Below, in pieces: positions 29,720 to 40,899 of a stretch of 64,000 nucleotides of DNA. Under the pieces are notes generated by a model. That model made no database searches. It had not been told where the DNA came from and saw only the letters and a list, made by a program, of their open reading frames with translations. The position numbers were made by a program, and so were the translations under genes. Origin of the DNA: Mansonella perstans (Eukaryota; Nematoda; Chromadorea; Rhabditida; Onchocercidae); NCBI GenBank assembly GCA_037074765.1, contig JBAMDO010000073.1:62001-126000 (forward strand), given 5' to 3'. Positions within the stretch are counted from its first letter, which is position 1, and each line of letters opens with the position of its first letter.

Positions 29720-30690
29720 TACATAGTTTGGGAGTGTATGGCATCAGTTTCTGGTCATATCTTTCTTTTCATAGTTATTTATTTTTAATTCAATAATTTT
29801 TTGGAAATTTTTTAGAATTCGTAATTTCTCGACTAAGCCAATAAGTCTGAAATTGCAGCAGAGTTTGCATTTAATTTTGAACTACAAATTTCATTTAATT
29901 TTGAACTACAAATTTACAAATGAACTACAATTTCAGTCTTGCAGTTTTCTCCGAAGTAATCTTTGACTTATATTTTAATGGATATGTTTTATATTTTTTT
30001 TATTCCCTGTTTCCCAACTATTTATTCTGAACTGTTAAATGCTTATGATTAATGCAGTCTAATAAAAGATTCAGGTGAATGCTTCCGTTTTTATGTTCTT
30101 CAGTTCATTAATTACAGTCGTTTTTAGATTTTCTTGTATTTCAGTATCTTCACTTTTTTGCTGAGAATGATTTTCTGGTTGTATATACTATTTATGGGTT
30201 TTCTAATTATTTATTTAAAGATAGGATTTTTTTTAAGGACTAATTAATCCTTTTTTGCCATACTCATTCTCAGATTTGGATTGGTCAATGCTTTACAAAT
30301 CAAATATATAAGTTTGTAAGTTACGTAAGCCTTTTGTAGTTGATCAATTCTTGATATTCTGATTTTAAGGAAATGCATGGAGATGAAGTTTGCTTTTTCC
30401 AGTATTGAGATGTAAGAAATCGTGAAAAGCTTACTTTTTTCTAATTCTGCTCTTTCTTATTCACATAGTCCTCCTTATGTACAAATCATTTTTCCGAAAT
30501 TTTTTTTTTCTGGGCTTGAAAGTGTTTTTTTTTCACACTTGCCTAACGTGCTGGTAAGATTTATTTCTTCAATGTTTGCTTTTCTTTGAACGATCATTTA
30601 TGTAACTATGGAGGAGTAATTGCAGATGGTTTGAAACTGATTTTCTTTAATGATTAGTACTTTCTGTAGTTAGGGATTTTTGGAACTCAG
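29720..30690 (+). other. Intergenic spacer between ILF2 and NUF2
   Basis: About 1 kb without coding signal. It holds a short tandem duplication around 29870-29935 just 3' of ILF2 and T-rich runs. Both neighbours are on the plus strand, but the gap is wide for an operon. Confidence 0.5.
29870..29935. repeat. Tandem duplication 3' of ILF2
   Basis: ATTTAATTTTGAACTACAAA is repeated in direct succession, with a third shortened copy. Confidence 0.65.
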
Positions 30691-30698
30691 TTTTCCAG
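30691..30698 (+). promoter_or_regulatory. Probable spliced-leader acceptor of NUF2
   Basis: TTTTCCAG followed six bases later by the NUF2 start codon. The short distance and the absence of a usable upstream exon suggest trans-splicing. Confidence 0.5.
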
Positions 30699-30704
30699 AA
30701 CATT

Positions 30705-33700
30705 ATGGCGCAACGTCGTACGTCATCGTCGGCTGGTCATTTCGAACTGATGATGCCAAAAGCTCTTGATGTAAATACGATAACGAAAACGCTGAACCGA
30801 ATGTTTCCTTCACTTCAGCTTGTCCCTACTGACATCCAAAAACCGACGGTAAGCATTTTTTTTTTTTTTTTTAGAAAAGCTGCCACCATCACCATGGGGA
30901 TTGACACTTATAAAACTGATGACTGAGGCTGCATTTTTTTGTCGTTGTTTTCAAGTCAGTTGTTTTGCAAGGTTTCACATCAAGTAAAATCGTCTGCTCT
31001 TTTGAATGCTTTTTTCATGATAAGAGGACTTTAATTTATTGATGTATGTACGGGCAACACCAATCAGAGTTGAATTTGTTTCATGATTCCTGGATTTAGA
31101 TTCTCGAAATTCAGTCTTTTTTCCTAAGACACTGCTATTCCAATCAAATAAGAAAAAGGAGATTTAGTTGGGACAGAAGGAAGAAAATTTAAGTCTTGAG
31201 AAAATTAAATTTCTTCTTAGGACTTCTACATTTTGATTTTTCATCGTGATTTCGAATTTTCACTGTTCGAAATTCAAAATCAGGACGTTGAAGCAGTGAA
31301 ATTAATCCATCTTTTGTTCATTCTTTTTTTCTGTGTTTTCATTTTTACATCATGGTTTGAAGATGTACCGATATTTTCCACTTCTGTGAAGTAGTTTTTA
31401 AATATGTTGTAAATAAAAGAGGACTGCTTACAGTATATTCAGTGATTCTTTAATTGATTTTATTTGCTCCTTCAAATCAGTGCTTCAAGTTCATTATGTT
31501 GAATCGCACCCACGTAACGAAGTTTCATCATAAGCGGTATGTGGTTTCAGGCTGAATTAATGTGTACTATATATCAGTATATCACCCAGTACATCATGGA
31601 TATTCCGGATGCTGTGTATACGACACCACCGTTTACATTTAGTAGCACCATGGATATGGATTTATTCATTCAGGCATACCCGAAATTAGTCATTTTTAAA
31701 GCTCTGTAAGTCATTCTTGGCAAGCTTTTTGCTGATGTTCTCGATTTCATTTTGTAAAATTATTTATTCCTTAGATCTTATTTTCTTACATCATTATATA
31801 ATCATAAAAATAGGGTCTTGAAAACTATTCATAAATTAAATTTCAGCAAAAATTATCCTTCTACCATGAATGAGAATTCTTTAGATAAATAATTGTGTGC
31901 TAAAGCTTACTTTTTTCTACTTGACTGCCAAAAAGCTCATTAATTAATTGAGTAATCAAGAACCCTCTAGGTCTGCTATTGTGGAAGATATTTCATCAAA
32001 TGAGATCCAGTTCAGTTATCTTGATTTAGTTGCACCAGATCCAGGATCGACACGAATTCTTCTTTCGACCCTGATCAATTTCATTGAATTCACAACAAAT
32101 GCTATTGCGGTTTGTTAGAACTAACACACTAATTTAGTAGTTTCTCATAGTAGGGGGTTATCATAAATATTATCTATGCTGGTGTTCTTAATTTTATGAG
32201 TATCTTAACTCAAATATTTTTTAAGGACTAATCTTCATTTCTTTTTTCGTGGCAGTGATTTTTTGTCGGGTTTATATGTTAGTCAATTTAAGAGCAGAAC
32301 AATGCAGTATTGATATTTTTTGTTGAAGATATTTATAATTTAAAAAATATTGCTGTTCGAAGATGATGTTACTGGTTGTCGTTTCAAATTTCAGAAAGCG
32401 CATGATATATTTAGCAGTGTAGATAGCCGTAGAAACGAGCTGGAATCCAAAGGACGTAGTGTTATTGATCTTAGAAATGAAGTACAGCGCTTGCGTAATG
32501 ATGCAACCAATCGGAAACATTTGGAAAATGAGGTAATTGAAATATAGCTGAATAAAAAATAGTTTTTTTCTACTTGATTTAAACAAATATTTTTTTATAA
32601 TGTCTGGAAAGCAATAACATCAAATTGCATGTTGTGGGAGGCTATGTTTTCTTCATTATTGATTCTGATGAATTATTTGATGAAATATTTTTAGTGCCGT
32701 GAAAAAATGGATATCCTAGAGCGTAGTATTAAGCAAACATATCGTGAAACCGAAGCAATTCAGACGGAGCTAAAAGCAGTTTGTCAAGATAACATCGAGA
32801 TGGAGAAGAAACTGGTACACTTTTTTTAATCTAAGGGTGAAAACTGGGCTGAATAGTAATTATTATATTTTGGATTTCGTTGTTATGTAACTATCATCTT
32901 TTTTGCGGGAAAAGTCCAATTTTTCGAGAAAATTTAAATTTATGTTTTTACAAAGGATCTCATAGGTGGAAATACAAAGTGAGATTAAACGCCTAACATT
33001 TCAAATTGATGTAGTTGATCGTGATATCGTCAATTCACCGGATCGTCTGAATGCTGAATTAAATGAATTAACAAAGGATTTGGAAACTATTCGGAAGGAA
33101 ATTTCTGCTGAAAGGTTGGCTTATAATTATTTTGTTTTCGTAAACACTAGCCTTTATGCGGTTGCTTGAGTTTTTAAAGTTTTTATTTCTTCCATTTTTC
33201 TTGTTTGTTGGTTTTGAAATTTCTTTGAGAGTTTTTAGCCTAACCAAGGCGAAGACCACAATTTTTTTTTATCCGTGGATAATTTTTGTGAGAATTTTGG
33301 ATCAGGATGGATAGGTATTGCTGAATGCTGTGCTTTGCATGAATGCGCTTTGCATGTTTCATATATGCATGTGTTATCACCTTCTAGACATTGCCAAGAA
33401 AACATATGTCATTTTATGATTTCAGTCGTAAGAAATGGGAATATAAGGAAAAGCAGAAAGCTATAGTCACGATTGCTCGATCGGTAGAACACTTCAAGGA
33501 GATTATAAATAAATTGGGTGAACGACAGGTGGAGTCTTATCTTTCATTCAGATACTATGTATTGTGGCTTTGTCTTGCAATAGATAGTATTCTCCATTAA
33601 ATAATTAGATTTCATATCAAATGATGTCTTTTCATTTTGCTTGGAAATTTCGAAATAACTTCCAATATTACATTTTTTACGGTAAGGCTAACTGTGGTGA

Positions 33701-35388
33701 CGTTTCGCGATCTTTTACCGTTTTTTTTAATTTCAATTTAGGATTGACTTTTTCCGATGATTGGTTTTACTCGAAGTCATTTTTGTTTAAGAACAAAAGT
33801 GAATTCATTTTGAATCTGTTTTCTGGACTTTCAGAAAGAAGGTGCAGTAATCGAAGAAACGGTAGTCGCTGCGGAAGAAAAACGTAATGAAGCGGAAGAA
33901 AGTTATACGAATATAGAAGAGAAATTATCAAAAGAGACAAATAAATTGCATACGATGGAAAAAGAATTCGAAAAGGAAGAATCACTTCACAAGAAATCGC
34001 TAAAAGACATCAAAGAACATTTGACAGTATTGAATGAGTTCGTTTCCGTTTATTTTCTATTTGATTTTATTCGTTTTATTATGTTTAATTGTTTTTCTTC
34101 GTCCTCATTAATATTTTTATTTATAGGGGCCGGAAATTTCTGTTTGTTTTGCAATTCGTTAATTTATTCCAATTAAAAAAATTATATCCCCGCAATGTTC
34201 CTCTATAGACTTACACATAAACTACGGTTTTTCTAACAGACATAATTTGCTTAAAGTTTTCAAAGTTTCTTCATTTGAAGCTTCTTTAGTTATTTTTTAT
34301 TTACTTTAACTGGTCCCTTTCTTCATGTTTTGTTAATATATTGTTACCTTATACGAAACAGTTCATGATTTAATTTGTCAATAATCAGCATTTTTTTTGC
34401 TTCATGGCTTCAAATTCTTTTTCAATATTCATTTACCTGACTAATAAGAGAAGAAATTTGTCCCTAGACTAATAAGAGAAGGAGATTGGATCTAATATCA
34501 TAGAACTGGTAAAAATATCAATACAAAGATTTTCTTTTAGCTCAATGAAATTCTTAGTTTAACTTGATTCAAGTACGATTTTGCTTAACATAAAAATGAT
34601 TTTTCTTAAAACTTTGCTAAACTACTTGTTTTTTATATTTTTTTGGTTTTTACATCTTATATTTTTTTGTTTTTATATTTTTTTTACATTTTAAAACTAC
34701 ATGTTTTTATATTTTTTATATTTCTAAGCATAATATTTCCAGGCAAGTGAAGAACATTCGACGGCGGCTGCAAGATTTTGATAAAGAAAATGTGGAAGTG
34801 CAACGAGAAATCGGAAAAGTGAAAAATGAATTCGCAGCATTGAATCGATCAACGAATGCAGAAATTAAAAACTTGGCTACTCGCCTTACCGAAATCCTTA
34901 ATAATGTTCATCACTTTCTAGTCTTTCCGAGTTTACAAGTTTTTTGATTTCCGCTTTTGGATTTAACGTTAACTGTTTTATAGGATTTATTTTTTTTAGA
35001 GAAATAATTTAGCTGTTCTTTTTCCCATAGTTCTTCGTCTTTATTACCGTATTTAATTTATTATCATGATTTTTTGATAACAGGTGCTAAGTAAATTTTA
35101 AAATTGGAATTAAAGCATTGGCGTCTTTAGAAAACCTTTAATGTCGAATAAATGAATAATATTACTAATTCACTATTTTTGCAGTATTTGCAAACTGAGA
35201 AGCTCTACAAAGAAGATTGCAGAAGAATTGATAATCTAAGTAGCCATCTGAGCACCGTGCTGAATGCGCTTGATGATGACACCACTTACGATACATCTCT
35301 GTCAAGCAGCATTTTGAGTGAACGAAATGTAAGTCAGCCAAGATCCACTGAGTTTTATTTATCAGATTTTAAAAATCATTCCTCTTAA
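30705..35388 (+). CDS. NUF2: Kinetochore protein Nuf2 (NDC80 complex), 10 exons
   Basis: Exons: 30705-30848, 31551-31705, 31971-32109, 32395-32532, 32695-32814, 32966-33114, 33426-33528, 33835-34037, 34743-34905, 35185-35388. All phases agree, giving about 505 aa (human 464). Nuf2 pairs with Ndc80 to bind microtubules at the outer kinetochore; the C. elegans orthologue is HIM-10. Residues 1 to about 150 form the globular CH-like head (ELMCTIYQYITQYIMDIP, then LLSTLINFIEF). The rest is charged coiled coil. Residues 253-260 (IVNSPDRL) match the conserved DSPEKL block of the family, and the following TKDLETIRKEI continues the match. An acceptor (TTTTCCAG) ends 6 bases before the ATG. The last exon reads to TAA, but it contains a strong donor at 35329 (GTAAGT), so further 3' exons are possible. 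Donors of the form GTTC occur at 34038 and 34906. Confidence 0.93.
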
Positions 35389-35545
35389 TATTTGATTTCA
35401 TGATTTGTATTCAAATAATTACAGTAAATAACAAGAGTATTTCGATTCATAGATTACATATTGAGTGCTATTCACTAAGTAATCAGGAACGTTTTGCTAT
35501 TATGAGATTATTGGGCAAATGAAATAAGCTGCTTGCACTTATTTT

Positions 35546-35551
35546 AATAAA
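35546..35551 (+). terminator. Possible polyadenylation signal of NUF2
   Basis: AATAAA about 160 bases after the stop at 35386-35388. It is the nearest canonical signal found 3' of the gene. Confidence 0.35.
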
Positions 35552-35981
35552 ATTTATTGAGAAAAAATTGTGCAGGAATTGTCATGACACTTCAATTTAG
35601 TCTTGTTTAAGAATTCTTGCTTTTTTGTAAATCAGTTGCTTTCATAATACAAGGCTTGTATGGACTTAAATTGGGAACAAGTAACTTTGAATTGTAGTAC
35701 TAAGTGGCACCAAATTTGAGTATTATAATCAGTTTGATTCCATTTTCAGTCGCATATCTGCAACGAGAATTTAGTGAACTTTCTGTATTAATTGTAGGAA
35801 AGTGATCTAAACATTAAAATTTTCAAACCCAATATTTCTCATCAAAAAAGAAGTTACCATATCGTAGTTTCAAGAAATAATATGATAAAATTCTTATTTC
35901 GTTTTCTTCAGATTTACTCTTTTTCCCATGACAGTGGAAAAGGAGTGTGTGCGGAATGATAACAGGCATATATCATTTTTG

Positions 35982-36325
35982 CTATCTTAAAAAAGTTTTT
36001 GTAAAATAAAAGTGGAAACCGAAGAAACCTGCAGTATTTGATGACTTCACGTGCTGTGATATTTTATGCGATACTTTCAATGGTTTCTGTTCCAACAATC
36101 GTTCAGTTGTTCTAGTGAATGAAGGATGCAAATAAGCTCTAATCGGGTTTTTGCTAATCTTTCTACTATTGTTGTTTTCTTTAAATGGATCCTGATTGTA
36201 TTTTGATTGATCGCCTTCTCTTACTGATGATATCGGACTGGCAGTGTAGTCGGTCTTCAGTGTCCGATTCTTATCAGGCGGAAACTGAAATCTCATTTCG
36301 AATGTTAAATTGGTATTGTGTAATG
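35982..36325 (-). other. Candidate 3' exon on the minus strand
   Basis: A 114-codon open stretch with hydrophilic, protein-like composition (FPPDKNRTLKTDYTASPISS, later NPIRAYLHPSFTRTTERLL), possibly starting at an acceptor at 36326-36327. It would be tail-to-tail with NUF2. Further minus-strand pieces at 36532-36587, 36619-36688 and 36710-36789 join it in phase, but only through introns of 31 and 21 bases between themselves, which is too short for nematodes. No family recognised. Confidence 0.25.
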
Positions 36326-36997
36326 CTATGAAATAATTTGTAAAATCCAAAAAAAAAGTGGTATCTTGTTATTTAAGAATTAATTTTTTGTTTGATTATA
36401 AATTTATAAAGTGGTAAGTAATTATCCGTGATTCTCAAGGTGTCAGAGTCTTTGCTGATTAGCCCTTAAAAGCTGTTCACTACAAAATTAAATCAATGGC
36501 TTATGTTACAGGCCTGGACGGTTTCACTTACCCTGTTGATATAATTGGGATTCCAAATCCATATATAATAAATACTCAATGATATCGCTGGTAGAGACAC
36601 GAAAAATATATAGCCTACCACTGTACAAAGTCGTATCCATCTAAAACATACAGCGGTTTCTCGAACATTTCAACACTGGTATTTCCTACTGAAAACTAAG
36701 TTATAATACTGAATGACATTTCGTTATATGTATGGTAGTGTGGTGGTGCAGATTCCGCATCTGGATGTGATGGTCGTATTCGATCGATGCTTCCCAAAAA
36801 GCGTTAAGTTAGTTCCAAAAGGTGAATAATTTAGCCGTCACAGGAAGCAATAATAAATTATTGGGTAAGAGTTGGCCATATAAATAAGCTCCAACTTCAA
36901 AGGAGTTCAGACATCAGTTTTTTATGTAAAGATAAAGTGTTGCGCCTATAAATTAATGTGAAGTTATGACATATTTTGCTATGAAAGTAAGAAAGAA

Positions 36998-37258
36998 TTG
37001 GTAAATCTGACGAACATTAAAATATTAATTAAATGGCAAAATGAAGAAGTAGAATTTCGTCAAAAGGATTCAGAAAATGATGTTTCATATTCAGTTACGA
37101 CTAACTTTTTACTTTCTCTTTGCGTGAATTTGGCTCGTTTATCAGACGTATATACAGGTTCCTTTATCCTTAGTCGAGTCGTTGTAGCTAATGAATTATT
37201 CGACATTGTGAAATTAGTACGGCAGACTTCCCAATCTCTTCTATCATCAATGAAATAA
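36998..37258 (+). other. Open frame of uncertain status
   Basis: An 86-codon open stretch whose second half (FLLSLCVNLARLSDVY, then VVVANELFDIVKLVRQ) reads like a helical protein. It ends in a stop without a clear donor, and the first ATG-like codon is TTG. No family recognised. It may belong with the segments at 37.6-38.4 kb or be chance. Confidence 0.2.
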
Positions 37259-37602
37259 TCAGTTAAAGATGGAAGAATTAAAAATCACTGTTCACCGTTG
37301 CAATGATATATACACATAAACAAGAAAACACGCTGCGTGTGTTGACGTATGCCGTCTAATTAAGATTAATCTATGTTGTTATATTGTTACAATGGAGATG
37401 TTACGCTAAATAATATAAAGTTAGAGGAGAGAAAGGAAGCTACTTCTATCTGACTGAATAAATAAAATGAGTCTCATTGATTCTCCTGATCGATAGCTTA
37501 GAAGATGAAGCAGAGGCTAAGATAGGGAAGTAGCAGCTCGATACGACGAAATTTAATGAGTCCCGGCTGATATGAAGAGAGATTGTGCTGTCCTTCCGAT
37601 GA

Positions 37603-38354
37603 TTAAACAACTTCATTACGCTTTGCTGCGGAACAAAAATCAAACAAAGCCGTTGAAAAATGGTTTCATGATATATTTCGAAATGATTTCACAAAATTTA
37701 TCGATGATATTTTAACAATTAACGAATGTGTAGAATGGAGCGGTCTTGCTCGTTGTTAGTAAATGAAAACATCCATGTGAGGAATTCTCCGAAAAATTAC
37801 GATAGTATTTTCAGATGGAAAAAAATTCTAAACTCTGCTGTTTAAAACAATTATGTTTTTGGTTTTTATTTTAAAATTTTGCGGAAAAATTAAATTGTAT
37901 GAGTAAATTGATGCAGCAACATGGAGTATTTGTGGTCTTTGCTTCCAATGAGAATCTCATCATTACTTATCCGTACACTTTCTCTGTCTGTTTATTAGTT
38001 TGAAAAGATCTGCACAACAAGTGATTGGTGCCTTCCCGAATTTGACTTTATTTCAAGTTGCAGGTTTAAAACTATTTGGATGGGCAATTAAAATTTCTCA
38101 GCTAGATGAATGCTTATCATGGACGCTTAAATAGGCAAATTCACTAAACAATGAACTCATTATTTAGAATGATTTCGGAGATGCTCGGTTTGCTTTTCGG
38201 CCAAATAGCTGTCTTATCGATGCAACGGTTCTTCAAGGCTGTGCCAAGACCATGGATTCATGAACATATACATCCGTTTATTCAACGATTCCTTCAAAGC
38301 GATATGCTATCTGATCCTATTTACTGCAATAGGTCATTTTCACCGGGTATTTAG
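37603..38354 (+). other. Coding-like segments upstream of the unrecognised gene
   Basis: Three open stretches have protein-like composition: 37603-37751 (FAAEQKSNKAVEKWFHDIF, then FTKFIDDILTINECVEW), 37999-38134 (after TTTATTAG; SAQQVIGAFPNLTLFQVAG) and 38151-38354 (ISEMLGLLFGQIAV, then FFKAVPRPWIHEHIHPF). They sit in different frames and could be exons of the gene ending at 40362, or remnants of a broken gene. I could not join them with convincing splice sites and I do not recognise a family. Confidence 0.25.
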
Positions 38355-38991
38355 TATTTGACTTTTTTCTCAGAACAATGTTTCCATCCCTTTTCTGATT
38401 CATTTTCTGGAAAGGGAAAAGAAGAGACAATTTTGTTAGATTTAGTAAAAATTTTTAAAATGATAAATTCGAGAGTTTCTAAAAACTATTTTTGTAGCAA
38501 AGCAAAAAATTTATTTCATTTCCCAATTGAAAATCAGTCTTATAATTAAAATTGATGCTGCAAAAAAATGAAAGGAATGAGTAAGTCAATTGAAACACTT
38601 TTCTGGTTCTCACGGATCCGTTAGCAAATTTCCTGTAGATACAGCGTTAATGGCATCATCTGAAAAAACAATTACACTGTTTATTTGCTGTTTCACTGCT
38701 CAAGTTACAAGCCCTGCAATGTTTTCGTCGATCGATACTTAGTTATCGATTGATTTTAATACAAATAGTTTTCAAAATCCAGGACGCAATCAGAGTCATT
38801 TCTCGTTTCAAGTCCACCTTTAAAACGGCAGTATTTGCAAAAGTTTCATATGAAAATGCAAACTGCAATTGATTCGATCAGCCAAGCGATACTAAAACTA
38901 AACAACTACGATAAGCAATTGACAAGATTTGAAGAAACATTTTTCGGTTCAACGATGATAATGGTTTTCATTTTCGGTATTCTTCTAACAG

Positions 38992-40362
38992 TACTGCTTT
39001 GGTTACGACGCTTATCATATCACTATGGATGGCGACAAAATTATGTGAAGTTTTGGTTGCTTTTTCTTTAAAGCTCTCAAAATTCAATCTGAAACTCTTC
39101 TTGCCGATATCATTCAAACTACCGGTATTTGTTGCAAAACCAAAGCTAAAATATGTACTTTGCTGAATCAAAGGTTGGATTTCAATCGCTTCAGCATTAA
39201 TATTTCCGATAATGTTTGCTTTTACAGCAAAGGTATCAACGGGATCATAATAATTATTCGAAACCAAAGGCGACATCACAAGAAGAAGTGTCACTGCCGG
39301 AATCATCCGCTACTGACGAATTTACGTCGGATTTGGTATGGATAATTTGAAGTCTGACAAATTTGATGTCTGCTTTCGACGGATTTTAAACATATGAAGA
39401 GATTGACTGATTGTTAGACTTTGCAATATTACTGTCTGAAACGGAAAAAGACAGCAATTGTGACATTTCCATTCGTATTTCTTTCATTTTCTTCACTGAA
39501 CTGATTAATGCATGCCTCCTATGTGGAAGAAAAAATTTTAGTGAATTCAATTCTGACTAGTATTACCAAATAGACTTTTCGAATAATTCTTCTTTTCTTT
39601 CCTTTCTTTAGGATAATTTAGATGAAAAAGCGAAAAAGTTCACCGAAAAGTCACAAAGTGATTTCTCGACAGGCAAATCATCTCTAAAACCCGAAATTAG
39701 CTTGCCCAACAACTCAATCAATCGCGATACGCAATCAGTGAAAAAAGGAATTGCTATTTCGAATGAATTTCGAACGACCGCTTTTGATAAAAATGTGCGC
39801 TTCCTCTTCTTTCTTAAGATTCGGAAATACATTTTGAGCAATTTTACAGTTATCATATCAGAGTAAATTCAATTTGAGCTGATGATGCTCAAAGTAATGC
39901 GATCAGCCAAAGAGGACAATAACATGGAAATTGAAGGAGCAGATAGGTGGGACGAAGGAAATCACTATTCGAGATGAATCTAGTAGAGAAAGAAACAAAA
40001 AAACATTAGTATCCAAAGCACATATACAACAGCATCGAAAAACTCGTAAAACTAATCTTTCCGACAATTCTAATCATTATGACGATTGCCAGATTAAAAG
40101 AAGAACTTCTGAAGTAAAAGGACGGGTAAACGCCAATGACCTTGTTTACGACTTACAAATTTTAAAACTTTCTAGAATCCGAATTTTTTAAAAGAGACCA
40201 CCCTTAATTTGTCTTGTTGTTGCATTTTACACTGTTTTTATATAGATCGAAAGACAATGTCATTGCTTGAGTGATGTGAAAGAGCCTTTCACATTATACT
40301 TAGATGAATGCAAAGATTATTGTAGAACCTTTCAAAAGCACACATACAAACAAGTCTGCTGA
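38992..40362 (+). CDS. Unrecognised multi-exon gene, 3' part: membrane segment, charged linker, Cys-rich tail
   Basis: I do not recognise the product. Exon-like pieces: 38992-39154 (acceptor TTCTAACAG; begins with a hydrophobic stretch near ALVTTLIISLW), 39228-39335 (acceptor TGCTTTTACAG; KATSQEEVSLPESSATDEF), 39612 to about 39863 (acceptor TTTCTTTAG; DNLDEKAKKFTEKSQSD and a Ser/Lys-rich run), one starting within about 39909-39931 and ending at 40126 (basic, RESSRERNKK-like composition), and 40246-40362 (acceptor TTTTATATAG) ending in a stop. The last exon reads IERQCHCLSD then LDECKDYC and ends QVC, so six cysteines in 38 residues. The first three pieces join in phase, and the fourth joins the fifth in phase through the donor at 40127. 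The link between the third and fourth pieces is uncertain. Introns of 73, 276 and 119 bases are normal for nematodes. The 5' part and start codon are not defined; it may lie in 37-38.9 kb. An intact gene or a partly decayed one are both possible. Confidence 0.4.
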
Positions 40363-40785
40363 ATTGCAAAAAGTTTAATCTAAGATACGTAGCATAAGCC
40401 TCGAGAAATTTCATCAAGCAAAATACTTTGCTAAAATATTAAATTGGGGAAGAACGAGTAAATTAAATTTCAACAATTACAGCGATACAAACCAATTTTG
40501 CTGTCCTCATCGAAAGAAATGTCTAATGAAGATATTGTTCATTCACCGTCGGAGACTCATCCGATTAAAAAAATGGAACGAAAAAAGTCCTATTATAGAA
40601 GGATTTTCTGAAAGAAAAGAATTCCATGAGATATTTTCAGCAGTGATACTTTTTTAACAAAACCAAAACAAAGATATTCGTAACATATGAGAGGTTTTAT
40701 ATTTTAGAATCAGTTCCGAAATATTTTGTGTTATCTAAGTATATTTGCGTTATCTATCTTCACGTGTGCATTTTTATCTGTGCAG

Positions 40786-40827
40786 CTTAGCGGAACGATA
40801 CCGGTCCTGACTCATCTACTGAAATAA
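40786..40827 (+). other. Short exon-like segment
   Basis: A good acceptor (TTATCTGTGCAG) is followed by 13 codons, LSGTIPVLTHLLK, and a stop. It is more GC-rich than its surroundings. It could be an alternative last exon of the gene ending at 40362, or chance. Confidence 0.2.
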
Positions 40828-40899
40828 TATAACATGGCAGTAACTGTGAAATAGGTTTTATAGAAAAAACTATAGTGCAGCAGAATAAAACTTCCCTTA

